A DNA stretch of 11,835 nt, taken from Sphingomonas sp. (GTDB taxonomy: Bacteria > Pseudomonadota > Alphaproteobacteria > Sphingomonadales > Sphingomonadaceae). The stretch lies in NCBI GenBank assembly GCA_030146605.1, contig JASLBO010000211.1, positions 1 through 11,835 on the forward strand, written 5' to 3'. The position numbers and the translations under genes were made by a program. The notes below the pieces were generated by a model that was given only the letters and a program-made list of their open reading frames with translations, searched no databases and was not told the DNA's origin. Positions 5,909 to 11,835 of this stretch are shown here, in pieces; the stretch's first letter is position 1; the number at the start of each line of letters is the position of its first letter.

Positions 5909-6115
5909 CTATTCCTTCGTCAGCGCCGCGGGCTTGTGCGAGGCCTTCCCGCCATTGTCGCTCTCGACGATGTACTGGGGTTCGTGCTCGGATGCACGGA
6001 CCTGATGCCCTTTGATATGGGTATCGCGCGTCTGTCTAGAGAGCAGTTTGCCATGGGCGGTGCCGCCATGCGATTTCCAGCTGACCCGATCGCCCTTCTT
6101 CAGATGCTCCGCCAT
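5909..6115 (-). CDS. HVA1 / DUF2945 (TUDOR-like) small protein
   Basis: 68 residues covering one domain: KKGDRVSWKSHGGTAHGKLL, SRQTRDTHIKGHQVRASEHE, then PQYIVESDNGGKASHKPAAL. The GDRVSW opening, the KGH-x-V-x-A-S central part, PQYIVESD and the AxHKPxAL end match the hypervirulence-associated HVA1/DUF2945 family, predicted to adopt a small SH3/TUDOR-like barrel. Molecular function is unknown. ATG 6115 has AGGA 6 nt upstream; ATG 6121, giving MVMAEH, has a second AGGA 9 nt upstream. The two ribosome sites come from a tandem 9-nt duplication at 6122-6139. It is the promoter-proximal gene of a probable bicistron with SWIB. Confidence 0.88.
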   Translation of the reverse strand: MAEHLKKGDRVSWKSHGGTAHGKLLSRQTRDTHIKGHQVRASEHEPQYIVESDNGGKASHKPAALTKE

Positions 6116-6295
6116 CACCATTCCTGCTGATCCTGCTGACCTTACATGGATCAAGCGCGGTGGAACCGGGGTTGGTTGCGGCTGGGAAGCGCTTCGTCGC
6201 GCTGGCGGTCCGGCTCGGCGGAAAGCGGCGCCGCCGGATAGATGGAAGCCGCGCCGGGCGCATGCTATCAGCCGCGCGTCGTGCGGGAGGACGGG

Positions 6296-6535
6296 ATGCG
6301 ATTGCTGATTTTGGGCGCGTTGCTGGCGCTGGGCGGATGCGGCGGTGGCGGGACCACCGGCACTAACTATTCCGACGCGCCGCCGATGGCGGAGATCGTC
6401 GGCACGCCGACGCCGAAGCCCAGCGAGACGGCCACACCGGAGGCGACTGAGTCCGTGGCCAACGCGGTCGAGGAAAGTGCGGCCGCGGCGGAGAACGCCG
6501 GCGACGCTGCAGAGCCCGCCAACATCGTCGAGTAG
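6296..6535 (+). CDS. Small lipoprotein, Pro/Thr/Ala/Glu-rich
   Basis: 79 residues from ATG 6296, with a strong GGGAGG 5 nt upstream (6285-6290). The N-terminus is a short lipoprotein signal, MRLLILGALLALGGC, with Cys15 as the lipidation site, followed by GGGG. The mature part is low-complexity and acidic: a Pro/Thr stretch (GTPTPKPSETATPEATES), then an Ala/Glu-rich, probably helical stretch (VANAVEESAAAAENAGDAAE). No domain is recognised; it may be an extended outer-membrane-anchored spacer. It starts divergently from the HVA1 gene, with 180 nt between the starts, and is convergent with the BLUF gene, ending 9 nt from it. Confidence 0.78.
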   Translation: MRLLILGALLALGGCGGGGTTGTNYSDAPPMAEIVGTPTPKPSETATPEATESVANAVEESAAAAENAGDAAEPANIVE

Positions 6536-6544
6536 CCCTTCAGC

Positions 6545-6943
6545 TCAAGCCGCGCGGCGGACCTTGGCGAAGCCTTCGAAGGTGGCGCGGACGTTGGGCG
6601 CGGCATTCGCGGCGAGCGCGCTTACGCTTTCGATGAAGCGATCGGCGTCGATGCCCGACGTACGATGCGCCATCGCCCATTCGCCGAATTCGCGTTTCTC
6701 GATCGTGCGGCGGGACAGGATGACGATTGCGCGGTGGCGGGCATCCTGCCGGATCCGCTCGAACGCCGCCTCGACCTTGTCGTCGGGGCCTTCGAGCGCC
6801 TGGAGGAAGCGGGCGCCGTCCGAATAGAGCAGGCCGGTGATCGCGTCGCGGCTGTTGTTGGCGCGCGATGCGGCGAGGATCGTCGCCGGATCGACATGCC
6901 CGGCGCTGGGGGTGACACTGCTCACATAGACGAGTTGAAGCAT
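6545..6943 (-). CDS. Stand-alone BLUF-domain blue-light photoreceptor
   Basis: 132 residues, essentially a BLUF domain (about 1-95) plus a short helical cap. Aligning from the first strand (LQLVYVSS), the key residues match AppA with a constant offset of 15. They are Tyr6 (AppA Tyr21), Asn30 in SRANN (Asn45), Gln48 in FLQALEG (Gln63), Trp89 (Trp104) and Met91 (Met106). The flavin hydrogen-bond network is therefore complete and the protein should be light-active, binding FAD or FMN in the cytoplasm. There is no attached output domain, so signalling would go through a partner protein, as in other short BLUF proteins; no EAL, GGDEF or cyclase gene lies nearby. The ATG at 6943 has AAGGA about 7 nt upstream. 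It is divergent from the leuA transcription unit. Confidence 0.95.
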   Translation of the reverse strand: MLQLVYVSSVTPSAGHVDPATILAASRANNSRDAITGLLYSDGARFLQALEGPDDKVEAAFERIRQDARHRAIVILSRRTIEKREFGEWAMAHRTSGIDADRFIESVSALAANAAPNVRATFEGFAKVRRAA

Positions 6944-7024
6944 CCGACTTTCCTTGGAGTCCTGGCGGCAGCCACCGCTATGCCGATCAAATATGAGCAT
7001 TTTCTTGCCAGGGCCTGCTTGCGG

Positions 7025-7053
7025 TGGACAATCCGGGCGCCACGCGGCATTAT
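7025..7053 (+). promoter_or_regulatory. Sigma70-type promoter of the leuA leader
   Basis: TGGACA (7025-7030), a 17-nt spacer, then CATTAT (7048-7053) match the housekeeping consensus well. The expected start of transcription, 6-8 nt beyond the -10 box, is about 7060-7061, at the first base of the leader-peptide GTG. Confidence 0.6.
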
Positions 7054-7060
7054 CGCGCCC

Positions 7061-7102
7061 GTGACCGACGCGCTGCGCCTTCTGCGACTTATCCGCCCTT
7101 AG
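7061..7102 (+). CDS. Leucine-rich leader peptide of leuA (13 residues)
   Basis: GTG at 7061 to TAG at 7100-7102 encodes (M/V)TDALRLLRLIRP. Four of 13 codons are leucine (CTG, CTT, CTG, CTT) and one is isoleucine, the pattern of an attenuator leader upstream of leucine biosynthesis. The CTT and CGA codons are scarce in the surrounding high-GC genes, which would sharpen stalling. There is no Shine-Dalgarno; the predicted transcript begins at or next to the GTG, so translation is probably leaderless, as for the trpL leader peptide in Sinorhizobium. The stop codon lies inside the first arm (7095-7106) of the leader stem, so ribosome position would control that stem. The reading is by inspection, without comparative alignment. 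Confidence 0.7.
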   Translation: MTDALRLLRLIRP

Positions 7103-7211
7103 GGGCCGAACCGCGTCACGCGCACGCCTCTAAGGGCATGGCCTACGGGCAAACCAGACCTTCCAGCATGACCTGGCACGCGCTACGGCGCGGCCGCGAC
7201 CCTTGAGAGGC
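7095..7211 (+). promoter_or_regulatory. Attenuator-like mutually exclusive stems controlling the leuA ribosome site
   Basis: Arm 1 (7095-7106, GCCCTTAGGGGC) pairs with arm 2 (7126-7137, GCCTCTAAGGGC) over 12 bp with one G-U wobble; CGCG-TCA-CGCG nests in the loop (7112-7122). Arm 2 can instead pair with arm 3 (7200-7211, CCCTTGAGAGGC) over 11 bp with one bulged G. Arm 3 contains the leuA Shine-Dalgarno GAGAGG (7205-7210). The arm 2-3 loop contains a small hairpin with a UACG tetraloop (7179-7192). No T-run follows any stem, so translational rather than intrinsic transcription control is suggested. Confidence 0.6.
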
Positions 7212-7219
7212 GAAGTCCC

Positions 7220-8878
7220 ATGTTGCGCGACCCGAGCGTAAAATACCGTCCCTTCCCGCAGGTGGACCTGCCCGACCGGCAATGGCCGAGCCGGACGATC
7301 ACCAGGCCGCCGCGCTGGCTCTCCACCGACATGCGCGACGGCAACCAGGCGCTGATCGATCCGATGGACGGCGAGAAGAAGCAGCGCTTCTTCGATCTGC
7401 TGGTGAAGGTCGGCGTCAAGGAGATCGAGGTCGGCTTTCCCAGCGCGGGCGCGACCGAGTTCGACTTCATCTCGGGGCTGGTGCGCGGGGGGCATTTTCC
7501 GGACGACGTGATCGTCCAGGTGCTCACCCAGTCGCGGCAGGATCTGATCGAGACGAGCTTCCAGTCGCTCGCGGGCGCGAAGAAGGCGATCGTCCATCTC
7601 TACAATGCGGTGTCGCCGGCGTGGCGGCGGATCGTGTTCGGGATGAGCCGCGACGAGATCCGCGAGATCGCGATCCAGGGCGCCAAGGTGCTGCGCGACG
7701 AGGCGGCGAAGCAGCCCGATACCGACTGGCATTTCGAATATTCGCCGGAGACCTTCTCGACCGCCGAGCTCGATTTCTCGGTCGAGGTTTGCGAGGCGGT
7801 GATGGAGATCCTGCGCCCGACCCCCGAGCGGCCGCTGATCCTCAATCTGCCGGCGACCGTCGAGGCGGCGACGCCGAACATCTATGCCGACCAGATCGAA
7901 TGGTTCGGGCGCAACATCCGTAACCGGGACAGCGTGGTGATCAGCCTGCACACCCATAACGACCGCGGCACCGGCGTCGCGGCGTCGGAGCTGGGGCTGC
8001 TCGCCGGCGCGGACCGGGTCGAGGGCTGTCTGTTCGGCAATGGCGAGCGGACCGGCAATGTCGATCTCGTCACGCTGGCGCTCAATCTGTACACGCAGGG
8101 CGTCGACCCGGGGCTCGATTTCTCGAACATCGACGAAGTCATCCAGACGGTCGAATATTGCAACCGGCTGCCGGTGCATCCGCGGCATCCCTATGCCGGC
8201 GAACTGGTGTTCACGGCGTTTTCGGGAAGCCATCAGGACGCGATCAAGAAGGGCTTCGCCGCGCAGGAAGCGCGCAACGACCAGTTCTGGGACGTGCCCT
8301 ATCTGCCGATCGACCCCAAGGATCTCGGGCGCGATTACGAAGCGGTGATCCGGGTCAATTCGCAGTCGGGCAAGGGCGGAGTCGCCTGGGTGCTCGAGCA
8401 GGATCGCGGGCTCAAGCTGCCGAAGCGGATGCAGGCGGACTTCAGCCGCCACGTGCAGGCGCTGGCCGACGAGACCAGCCGCGAGCTCAACGCCGCGGAC
8501 ATCCGGCAGAAGTTCGAGGCGGTCTATCTGCCCGGCGCGGGAGACCGCATCGCATTGGTCGATTACGAGGAGACCGGTGCGGCGGGGCAGCGGGTGTTCG
8601 TCGGCCGGATCGCAGTGGACGGCGTCGAGCAATCGATCTCGGGGCGCGGCAATGGCTTGATCTCGGGCGTGATCGACGCGCTCGCGGGGACGACGGGGCC
8701 GTCGCTCGACGTGGTCGACTATAGCGAGCATGCGATCGGGCATGGCGCGGACGCGCAGGCGGCCGCCTATGTCGAATGTCGGACCGCGGACGGCCGGACG
8801 GTGTTCGGGGTCGGGATCGACGCCGACATCGCGACGGCGAGCGTGCGGGCGGTGCTGAGCGCGGCGAACCGGGCTTAG
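7220..8878 (+). CDS. leuA: 2-isopropylmalate synthase, type 2 (LeuA)
   Basis: 552 residues. It condenses acetyl-CoA with 2-oxoisovalerate to 2-isopropylmalate, the first committed step of leucine synthesis, in the cytoplasm. The N-terminal TIM barrel starts with [14 protein letters not shown] (metal ligand Asp40, catalytic Arg39), continues through [17 protein letters not shown], and has the metal-binding [11 protein letters not shown] (His244, His246) and [13 protein letters not shown]. The C-terminal regulatory domain (about 430-552, ending in [20 protein letters not shown]) is the leucine-feedback module. The extended N-terminus and the [20 protein letters not shown] segment are those of the longer type-2 LeuA group. 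ATG 7220 has GAGAGG 9 nt upstream. Expression is probably set by the leader described at 7061-7211. A dispersed repeat follows 20 nt after the stop. Confidence 0.97.
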   Translation: MLRDPSVKYRPFPQVDLPDRQWPSRTITRPPRWLSTDMRDGNQALIDPMDGEKKQRFFDLLVKVGVKEIEVGFPSAGATEFDFISGLVRGGHFPDDVIVQVLTQSRQDLIETSFQSLAGAKKAIVHLYNAVSPAWRRIVFGMSRDEIREIAIQGAKVLRDEAAKQPDTDWHFEYSPETFSTAELDFSVEVCEAVMEILRPTPERPLILNLPATVEAATPNIYADQIEWFGRNIRNRDSVVISLHTHNDRGTGVAASELGLLAGADRVEGCLFGNGERTGNVDLVTLALNLYTQGVDPGLDFSNIDEVIQTVEYCNRLPVHPRHPYAGELVFTAFSGSHQDAIKKGFAAQEARNDQFWDVPYLPIDPKDLGRDYEAVIRVNSQSGKGGVAWVLEQDRGLKLPKRMQADFSRHVQALADETSRELNAADIRQKFEAVYLPGAGDRIALVDYEETGAAGQRVFVGRIAVDGVEQSISGRGNGLISGVIDALAGTTGPSLDVVDYSEHAIGHGADAQAAAYVECRTADGRTVFGVGIDADIATASVRAVLSAANRA

Positions 8879-8897
8879 CTAATCCTTACTCGCGAAT

Positions 8898-9005
8898 CGG
8901 GGGAGGGACCACGAAGTGGTGGAGGGGCCTTCCCGCAGGCGTGTCGCTCGCGGCGAAGCCCCCTCCGTCGCCTTCGGCGCCACCTCCCCCGCCAAGCGGG
9001 GGAGG
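8898..9005. repeat. Compound intergenic palindrome (REP-like), copy 2
   Basis: A 108-bp element between the convergent leuA and PRC-barrel genes. The right module (CCCCCTCCGTC, GCCTTCGGCG, CCACCTCCCCC, GGGGGAGG) is the inverse of the left module at 3706. The left part (GGGGGAGGGACCACGAAGTG, then GTGGAGGGG) is a variant with a CCACGAAGTGG hairpin, joined by a diverged centre. It may end transcription of one or both convergent genes. Confidence 0.75.
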
Positions 9006-9018
9006 ATTTAGAATGCGC

Positions 9019-9405
9019 TCAGTTATAGTTCAGCCCGTAATAGCCGTATACGCGTTCGCCATAGGCCTCGTCATAAGCGGGCTGTTCGTCGGCGCTGTAG
9101 CGCGGCGCGGCTTCGAGCGTTTCCTTGTCGATATCGACGACATAGCCGCCCTGCTCGGTGTCATAGGTGAGCTTGTCCCAGGGCAGCGGATAATAGTCGC
9201 TGCCCAGCCCGAAGATGCCGCCGAACTGGAGCACGGCATATTCGACCTGGCCTGAGACCTTGTCGACCATGAAATTGTAGATCGATCCCAGCTTCTCGCC
9301 GTCCTCGCCATAGACGGCGGTGCCTTCGACCTTGTTCGACGCGATCAGGCTCGTGGTCTCGTCGGTCGCGATTTCGGCATCGTTGGCGATTTCCGTATCG
9401 GTCAT
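9019..9405 (-). CDS. PRC-barrel domain protein
   Basis: 128 residues. After an acidic, Thr-rich start (residues 1-18), a PRC-barrel follows: LIASNKVEGTAVYGEDGEKL, GSIYNFMVDKVSGQVEYAVL, QFGGIFGLGSDYYPLPWDKL, TYDTEQGGYVVDIDKETLEA. The G-(T/S)-x-V-Y-x-x-x-G-x-x-(I/L)-G opening, the D-K-x-S-G-x-V-x-Y-A-V-L strand and PLPWDKL are typical. PRC-barrels occur in RimM and in the photosynthetic reaction-centre H subunit; the small soluble copies of proteobacteria are of unknown function, often linked to stress. The C-terminus is Tyr-rich (YDEAYGERVYGYYGLNYN). ATG 9405 has GGAG 7 nt upstream. It lies 74 nt downstream of the reductase gene on the same strand and could be read through from it or have its own promoter. 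Confidence 0.92.
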   Translation of the reverse strand: MTDTEIANDAEIATDETTSLIASNKVEGTAVYGEDGEKLGSIYNFMVDKVSGQVEYAVLQFGGIFGLGSDYYPLPWDKLTYDTEQGGYVVDIDKETLEAAPRYSADEQPAYDEAYGERVYGYYGLNYN

Positions 9406-9479
9406 AGCTCGTCTCCTCGACTCAGCCCCCGCCGGCGCGGCCAGACTGCGCCTGGGCGGTGACGCTGCGATGACAACGC

Positions 9480-10607
9480 TCAGCGGGTCGGATCGATCAG
9501 GTATTTCTCGCCGGTCGCCTTCTTTGCATAAGCGGCGACCACCGCCGGATCGAGCGCCTCGGCGAGCGAGATCGTCGCGGTGTAATGGCTCGCGAAGGTG
9601 GTGGTCAACTCGGCGGCGACGCGGGCGCGCAGCCGCATCGTGCCTTCCATGCCGAGCTTGATCAGGAATGGCGTGAGCAGGAAGCCGCTGACGCCCCACG
9701 CGAAGCCATAGCCGCGGTCGAGCTCGGTCGGGCCCAGATCGAGCGCGCCGTAGATATAGACCTGCTTGAAAGTCGACGAGCCGTAGCGGCTATATTCGGT
9801 GGCATTGCGGTTCGCCGCGGCTTCCATCGCGTGGAGGATCGCGTTGACCAGCCGCCCGCCGCCGATCGCGTCGAAGGCGAGGGTAGCGCCGGTCTCGGCG
9901 ATCGCGTCGGTCAGCCTGTCGCGGAAATCGCCGGCGCTGCTGTCGACGATATATTGCGCGCCGATGTCGCGGAGGATCGCGGCCTGCGCCTCGCTGCGGA
10001 CGATATTTACCAGCGGCACGCCGTCGGCGATGCAGATCCGGTTGAGCATCTGGCCGAGATTCGATGCGGCGGCGGTGTGGACCAGCGCCTTGTGGCCCTC
10101 CATCCGCAGCGTCTCGACCATCGACAGCGCGGTGAGCGGATTGACGAACATCGACGCGCCGTCGGCGGCGCTGGCGCCTTCGGGGAGCGGGATGCAGTCG
10201 CGTGCGGCGATCTTGCGATACTCAGCGTACATCGCGCCGCCGATCATCCCGACCTTTTTGCCGAGCAGGCCAGCGACATTGTCGCCGGCCGCGACGACGG
10301 TGCCGGCGCCTTCATTGCCGACCGGCAGCGGCTGATCGAGGCGGGCCTTCATCATCCCCAGCCGCGCCTGCGGGATTTCGGCGGTGAGCGTCGGGCGATC
10401 GGCAGTGCCGCCGGGCTGGAGAGTCGCCGTATCGGCGGGGCCGAGCAGCAGGCCGAGGTCGGACGGGTTGATCGGCGCGGCCTCCACCCGGACGATCACT
10501 TCGTCCGGGTCGGGGGGCGTCAGCGTGACGGGTTCGAGGCTCAAACTGAGCTTGCCGTCGCTCGAGACGGTCGAGCGCAGTTCGAGGCCGGTCAGCGAGT
10601 CGGGCAT
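9480..10607 (-). CDS. Zinc-free medium-chain dehydrogenase/reductase (quinone or enoyl reductase-like)
   Basis: 375 residues. The N-terminal GroES-like domain has EVIVRVEAAPINPSDLGLLL (about 36-55) and GNEGAGTVVAAGDNV (97-111). In GNEGAG an Asn replaces the His of the zinc-binding GHE motif, and the structural-zinc cysteines are absent, so it should be zinc-independent. The Rossmann part begins at ALVHTAAASNLGQMLNRI (about 174-191), with a nucleotide-binding loop of the A-A-x-S-x-x-G type. This is the layout of NADPH-dependent quinone oxidoreductases and MECR-type 2-enoyl reductases. An insertion of about 25 residues (TLQPGGTADRPTLTAEIPQA region, 62-90) separates INPSD from GNEGAG. Start ATG 10607 has AGGAGAG upstream. 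It follows the FolB-like gene by 12 nt, suggesting co-transcription; the substrate is unknown. Confidence 0.9.
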   Translation of the reverse strand: MPDSLTGLELRSTVSSDGKLSLSLEPVTLTPPDPDEVIVRVEAAPINPSDLGLLLGPADTATLQPGGTADRPTLTAEIPQARLGMMKARLDQPLPVGNEGAGTVVAAGDNVAGLLGKKVGMIGGAMYAEYRKIAARDCIPLPEGASAADGASMFVNPLTALSMVETLRMEGHKALVHTAAASNLGQMLNRICIADGVPLVNIVRSEAQAAILRDIGAQYIVDSSAGDFRDRLTDAIAETGATLAFDAIGGGRLVNAILHAMEAAANRNATEYSRYGSSTFKQVYIYGALDLGPTELDRGYGFAWGVSGFLLTPFLIKLGMEGTMRLRARVAAELTTTFASHYTATISLAEALDPAVVAAYAKKATGEKYLIDPTR

Positions 10608-10619
10608 GGCACTCTCCTG

Positions 10620-10970
10620 TCAGTCGCGGCGGCGGGTGATCTCGCAGCCGATGCGGGCGTCGGGATAGACGTCGAGCTTCATCGAGCGGATGCGGACTTC
10701 GCGGACGCGCGGGTCGCGCAGCGCCAGCGCCGCCACCTGATCGCACAGAACCTCCTGCAGCGCGAAATGGCGCGAAGTGGCGAGCGCGTGGATTTCGCGG
10801 CGGAGGAAATCGTAATCGACCACCGCGTCGATCCGGTCTTCGGGCGGGGCGTGGTAGCGGCAGGTCATCGCGACGTTGAGGACCACGCGCTGCGGGGCCT
10901 GTTCGTGCGGGTGGATGCCGAGGCCCATGACGATTTCGAGCTCGTCGAGCAGGATCGTATAGTCAGGCAT
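10620..10970 (-). CDS. Dihydroneopterin aldolase-like protein (FolB/FolX family)
   Basis: 116 residues, the normal size for the family. Residues matching the catalytic and pterin-binding set of FolB are visible: Glu23 in GIHPHEQAPQ, Tyr53 in VVDYDFL, Glu73 in FALQEVLCDQV and Lys98 in RSMKLDVYP (compare Glu22, Tyr54, Glu74 and Lys100 in the S. aureus enzyme). The usual K-P after the lysine is replaced by K-L, leaving some doubt whether it is a true aldolase, a FolX-type epimerase or a divergent paralogue. FolB makes 6-hydroxymethyl-dihydropterin for folate; FolX epimerises dihydroneopterin triphosphate for monapterin. The ATG overlaps the end of the pteridine-reductase-like gene by 8 nt (ATGCCTGA), a sign of coupled translation and of a pterin pathway role. 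Confidence 0.87.
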   Translation of the reverse strand: MPDYTILLDELEIVMGLGIHPHEQAPQRVVLNVAMTCRYHAPPEDRIDAVVDYDFLRREIHALATSRHFALQEVLCDQVAALALRDPRVREVRIRSMKLDVYPDARIGCEITRRRD

Positions 10971-11727
10971 CGGGGCGCGTCCTGCCTTCGAACATCACGT
11001 CGCCGTCGCGCGGCAGGAAGCGCTGGCCGCAATCGACGAAGATGTTCTGTCCGGTGATGCTGCGCACCGTGAGCAGATGCTCGACCGTGGCGGCGATGTC
11101 GTCGAGCGCGACCGGGTGCTGGAGCAGGTTCTGGCGCGAATGCTCCGAAAACTCCTCGGCGGTCTGGTCGAGGCTGGGCAGGGTGAGACCGGGGGAGACG
11201 GCGTTGACCCGGATCCGCGGGGCCAGCGCGCGCGCCATCATCTCGGTCGCGGCGGCGAGCGCGGCCTTGCTGCAGGTGTAGGTGAAGAAATCGGGGTTGA
11301 GGTTGGCGACCTTCTGGTCGAGCAGATTGACCACCGCGCCGGTGTCGAGGTCGTCCTGTCCGGCCAGCGCCGAGGCGAGTGCCACCGGCGCGCCGAGATT
11401 CACCCGCATATGCTGGTCGAGCAAAGCGAAATCGGTGAGCGGCAGCGCGTCGAAGGCGAATTGCGAGGCATTGTTGACGAGGCCATGGACCGGGCCGCCG
11501 AGCCCCTCGCGTGCTGCCTCGATCAGCGCGGGCGCGGTGGCGGGGTCCGCCAGTTCGCCCGAGACGACGCAGGCGTTCCCGCCAGCGGCCGCGATCGCTT
11601 CGCGCAACGCCATGGCCTCGTCGGGCGCATGATGATGGTGGATCGCCACGGCATGGCCGCGCAGCGCGAGGCGGCGGGCGATCCCCGCGCCGATCCGCCG
11701 CGCGCCGCCGGTGACGAGGATGCGCAC
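10963..11727 (-). CDS. Pteridine reductase-like SDR (FolM/PTR1 type)
   Basis: 254 residues from GTG 11727, chosen because the Rossmann strand MRILVTGG begins there and AGGA lies 4 nt upstream; a TTG at 11766 would add 13 residues reaching to the border of the upstream repeat. The cofactor motif TGGARRIG (6-13) is the TGxxxRxG form of pteridine reductases, which favours NADPH. NNAS is at 85-88. The catalytic Tyr150 and Lys154 (YTCSK) are present, but the usual SDR serine is replaced by Asp137 (NLLDQK), exactly 13 residues before the Tyr, as in PTR1 (Asp181/Tyr194) and FolM. The likely reaction is reduction of a dihydro- or oxidised pterin such as dihydromonapterin or dihydrofolate. The overlapping FolB-like gene supports this. 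It is the first gene seen of a three-gene operon. Confidence 0.9.
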   Translation of the reverse strand: MRILVTGGARRIGAGIARRLALRGHAVAIHHHHAPDEAMALREAIAAAGGNACVVSGELADPATAPALIEAAREGLGGPVHGLVNNASQFAFDALPLTDFALLDQHMRVNLGAPVALASALAGQDDLDTGAVVNLLDQKVANLNPDFFTYTCSKAALAAATEMMARALAPRIRVNAVSPGLTLPSLDQTAEEFSEHSRQNLLQHPVALDDIAATVEHLLTVRSITGQNIFVDCGQRFLPRDGDVMFEGRTRPDA

Positions 11728-11767
11728 TAGATCCTGCCCCGTGCGGAAGAGATTCCGCAGCAACAAT

Positions 11768-11835
11768 CCTCCCCCGCAAGGGGGAGGTGGCAGCCGAAGG
11801 CTGACGGAGGGGGAGGACTCACTGCGTCCGGTGAT
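11768..11835. repeat. Compound intergenic palindrome (REP-like), copy 3, cut by window edge
   Basis: CCTCCCCCGCAAGGGGGAGG, then TGGCAGCCGAAGGCTGACGG, then AGGGGGAGGACTCACTG reproduce the left module of the element at 3706, including the ACTCACTG centre (CACTGAACG there, CACTGCGTC here). The first 20 nt form a near-perfect hairpin. It begins 41 nt upstream of the SDR start codon, so that operon's promoter lies in, or beyond, the repeat. Confidence 0.8.

Noticed and set aside
6163..6187. GGAAC at 6163 as another EcfG-type promoter for the lipoprotein gene at 6296
   Set aside because: No GTT is found 16-17 nt downstream.
7095..7137. Classical intrinsic transcription terminator upstream of leuA
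   Set aside because: The stem is strong, but the next bases are ATGGCCTACGGGC with no T-run; the same holds for the small hairpin at 7179-7192.
7130..8743. A 537-codon open frame on the minus strand opposite leuA
   Set aside because: It mirrors the leuA codons (GC-rich third positions keep the opposite frame open), is rich in Arg/Asp/His without any family feature, and has no start signal.
9585..11057. A 490-codon plus-strand open frame
   Set aside because: It is antisense to the reductase, FolB-like and SDR genes, each of which has recognisable motifs and ribosome sites; the product is low-complexity Arg/Ala/Asp-rich.

Overview
The window is ordinary high-GC chromosomal DNA, most likely from a Sphingomonas-type alphaproteobacterium. 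The support is the G/C-rich codon choice, several proteins with sphingomonad character (BLUF, SWIB, PRC-barrel, HVA1-type small proteins, type-2 LeuA), and dispersed intergenic palindromes built on CCTCCCCC / GGTGGC / CGAAGG / GACGGAGG. I see no transposase, phage gene, CRISPR array, tRNA or rRNA.

Layout. 1-524 (-) is the N-terminal part of a DEAD-box RNA helicase cut by the window edge. 601-1029 (-) is a VOC/glyoxalase-fold protein, divergent from a small exported protein at 1140-1538 (+). 1541-2701 (-) is a BaiN/HI0933-type flavoprotein. 2888-3502 (+) is an exported protein of unknown function. 3503-4019 is non-coding and holds repeats plus a possible stress-sigma promoter. 4020-4325 and 4402-5061 (+) encode a coiled-coil lipoprotein and an L,D-transpeptidase, a plausible cell-envelope pair. 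A minus-strand group of small proteins follows: a helix-turn-helix-like protein (5129-5308), a SWIB protein (5608-5877) and an HVA1/DUF2945 protein (5909-6115). Then come a tiny lipoprotein (6296-6535, +) and a stand-alone BLUF blue-light sensor (6545-6943, -).

7025-8878 is leuA (2-isopropylmalate synthase) with a detailed 5' leader. It has a TGGACA-N17-CATTAT promoter and a leucine-rich 13-residue leader peptide whose GTG lies at about the expected transcription start. It also has two mutually exclusive long stems; one of them buries the leuA Shine-Dalgarno. This is the most interesting element of the window and reads as a leucine-responsive translational attenuator.

The right part is on the minus strand. 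A pteridine-reductase-like SDR (10963-11727) overlaps by 8 nt a dihydroneopterin-aldolase-like gene (10620-10970). A zinc-free medium-chain reductase (9480-10607) follows 12 nt later, and then a PRC-barrel protein (9019-9405). The first three look like one operon. A repeat of the same family as those at 3706 and 8898 begins just upstream of the SDR gene and runs off the window.
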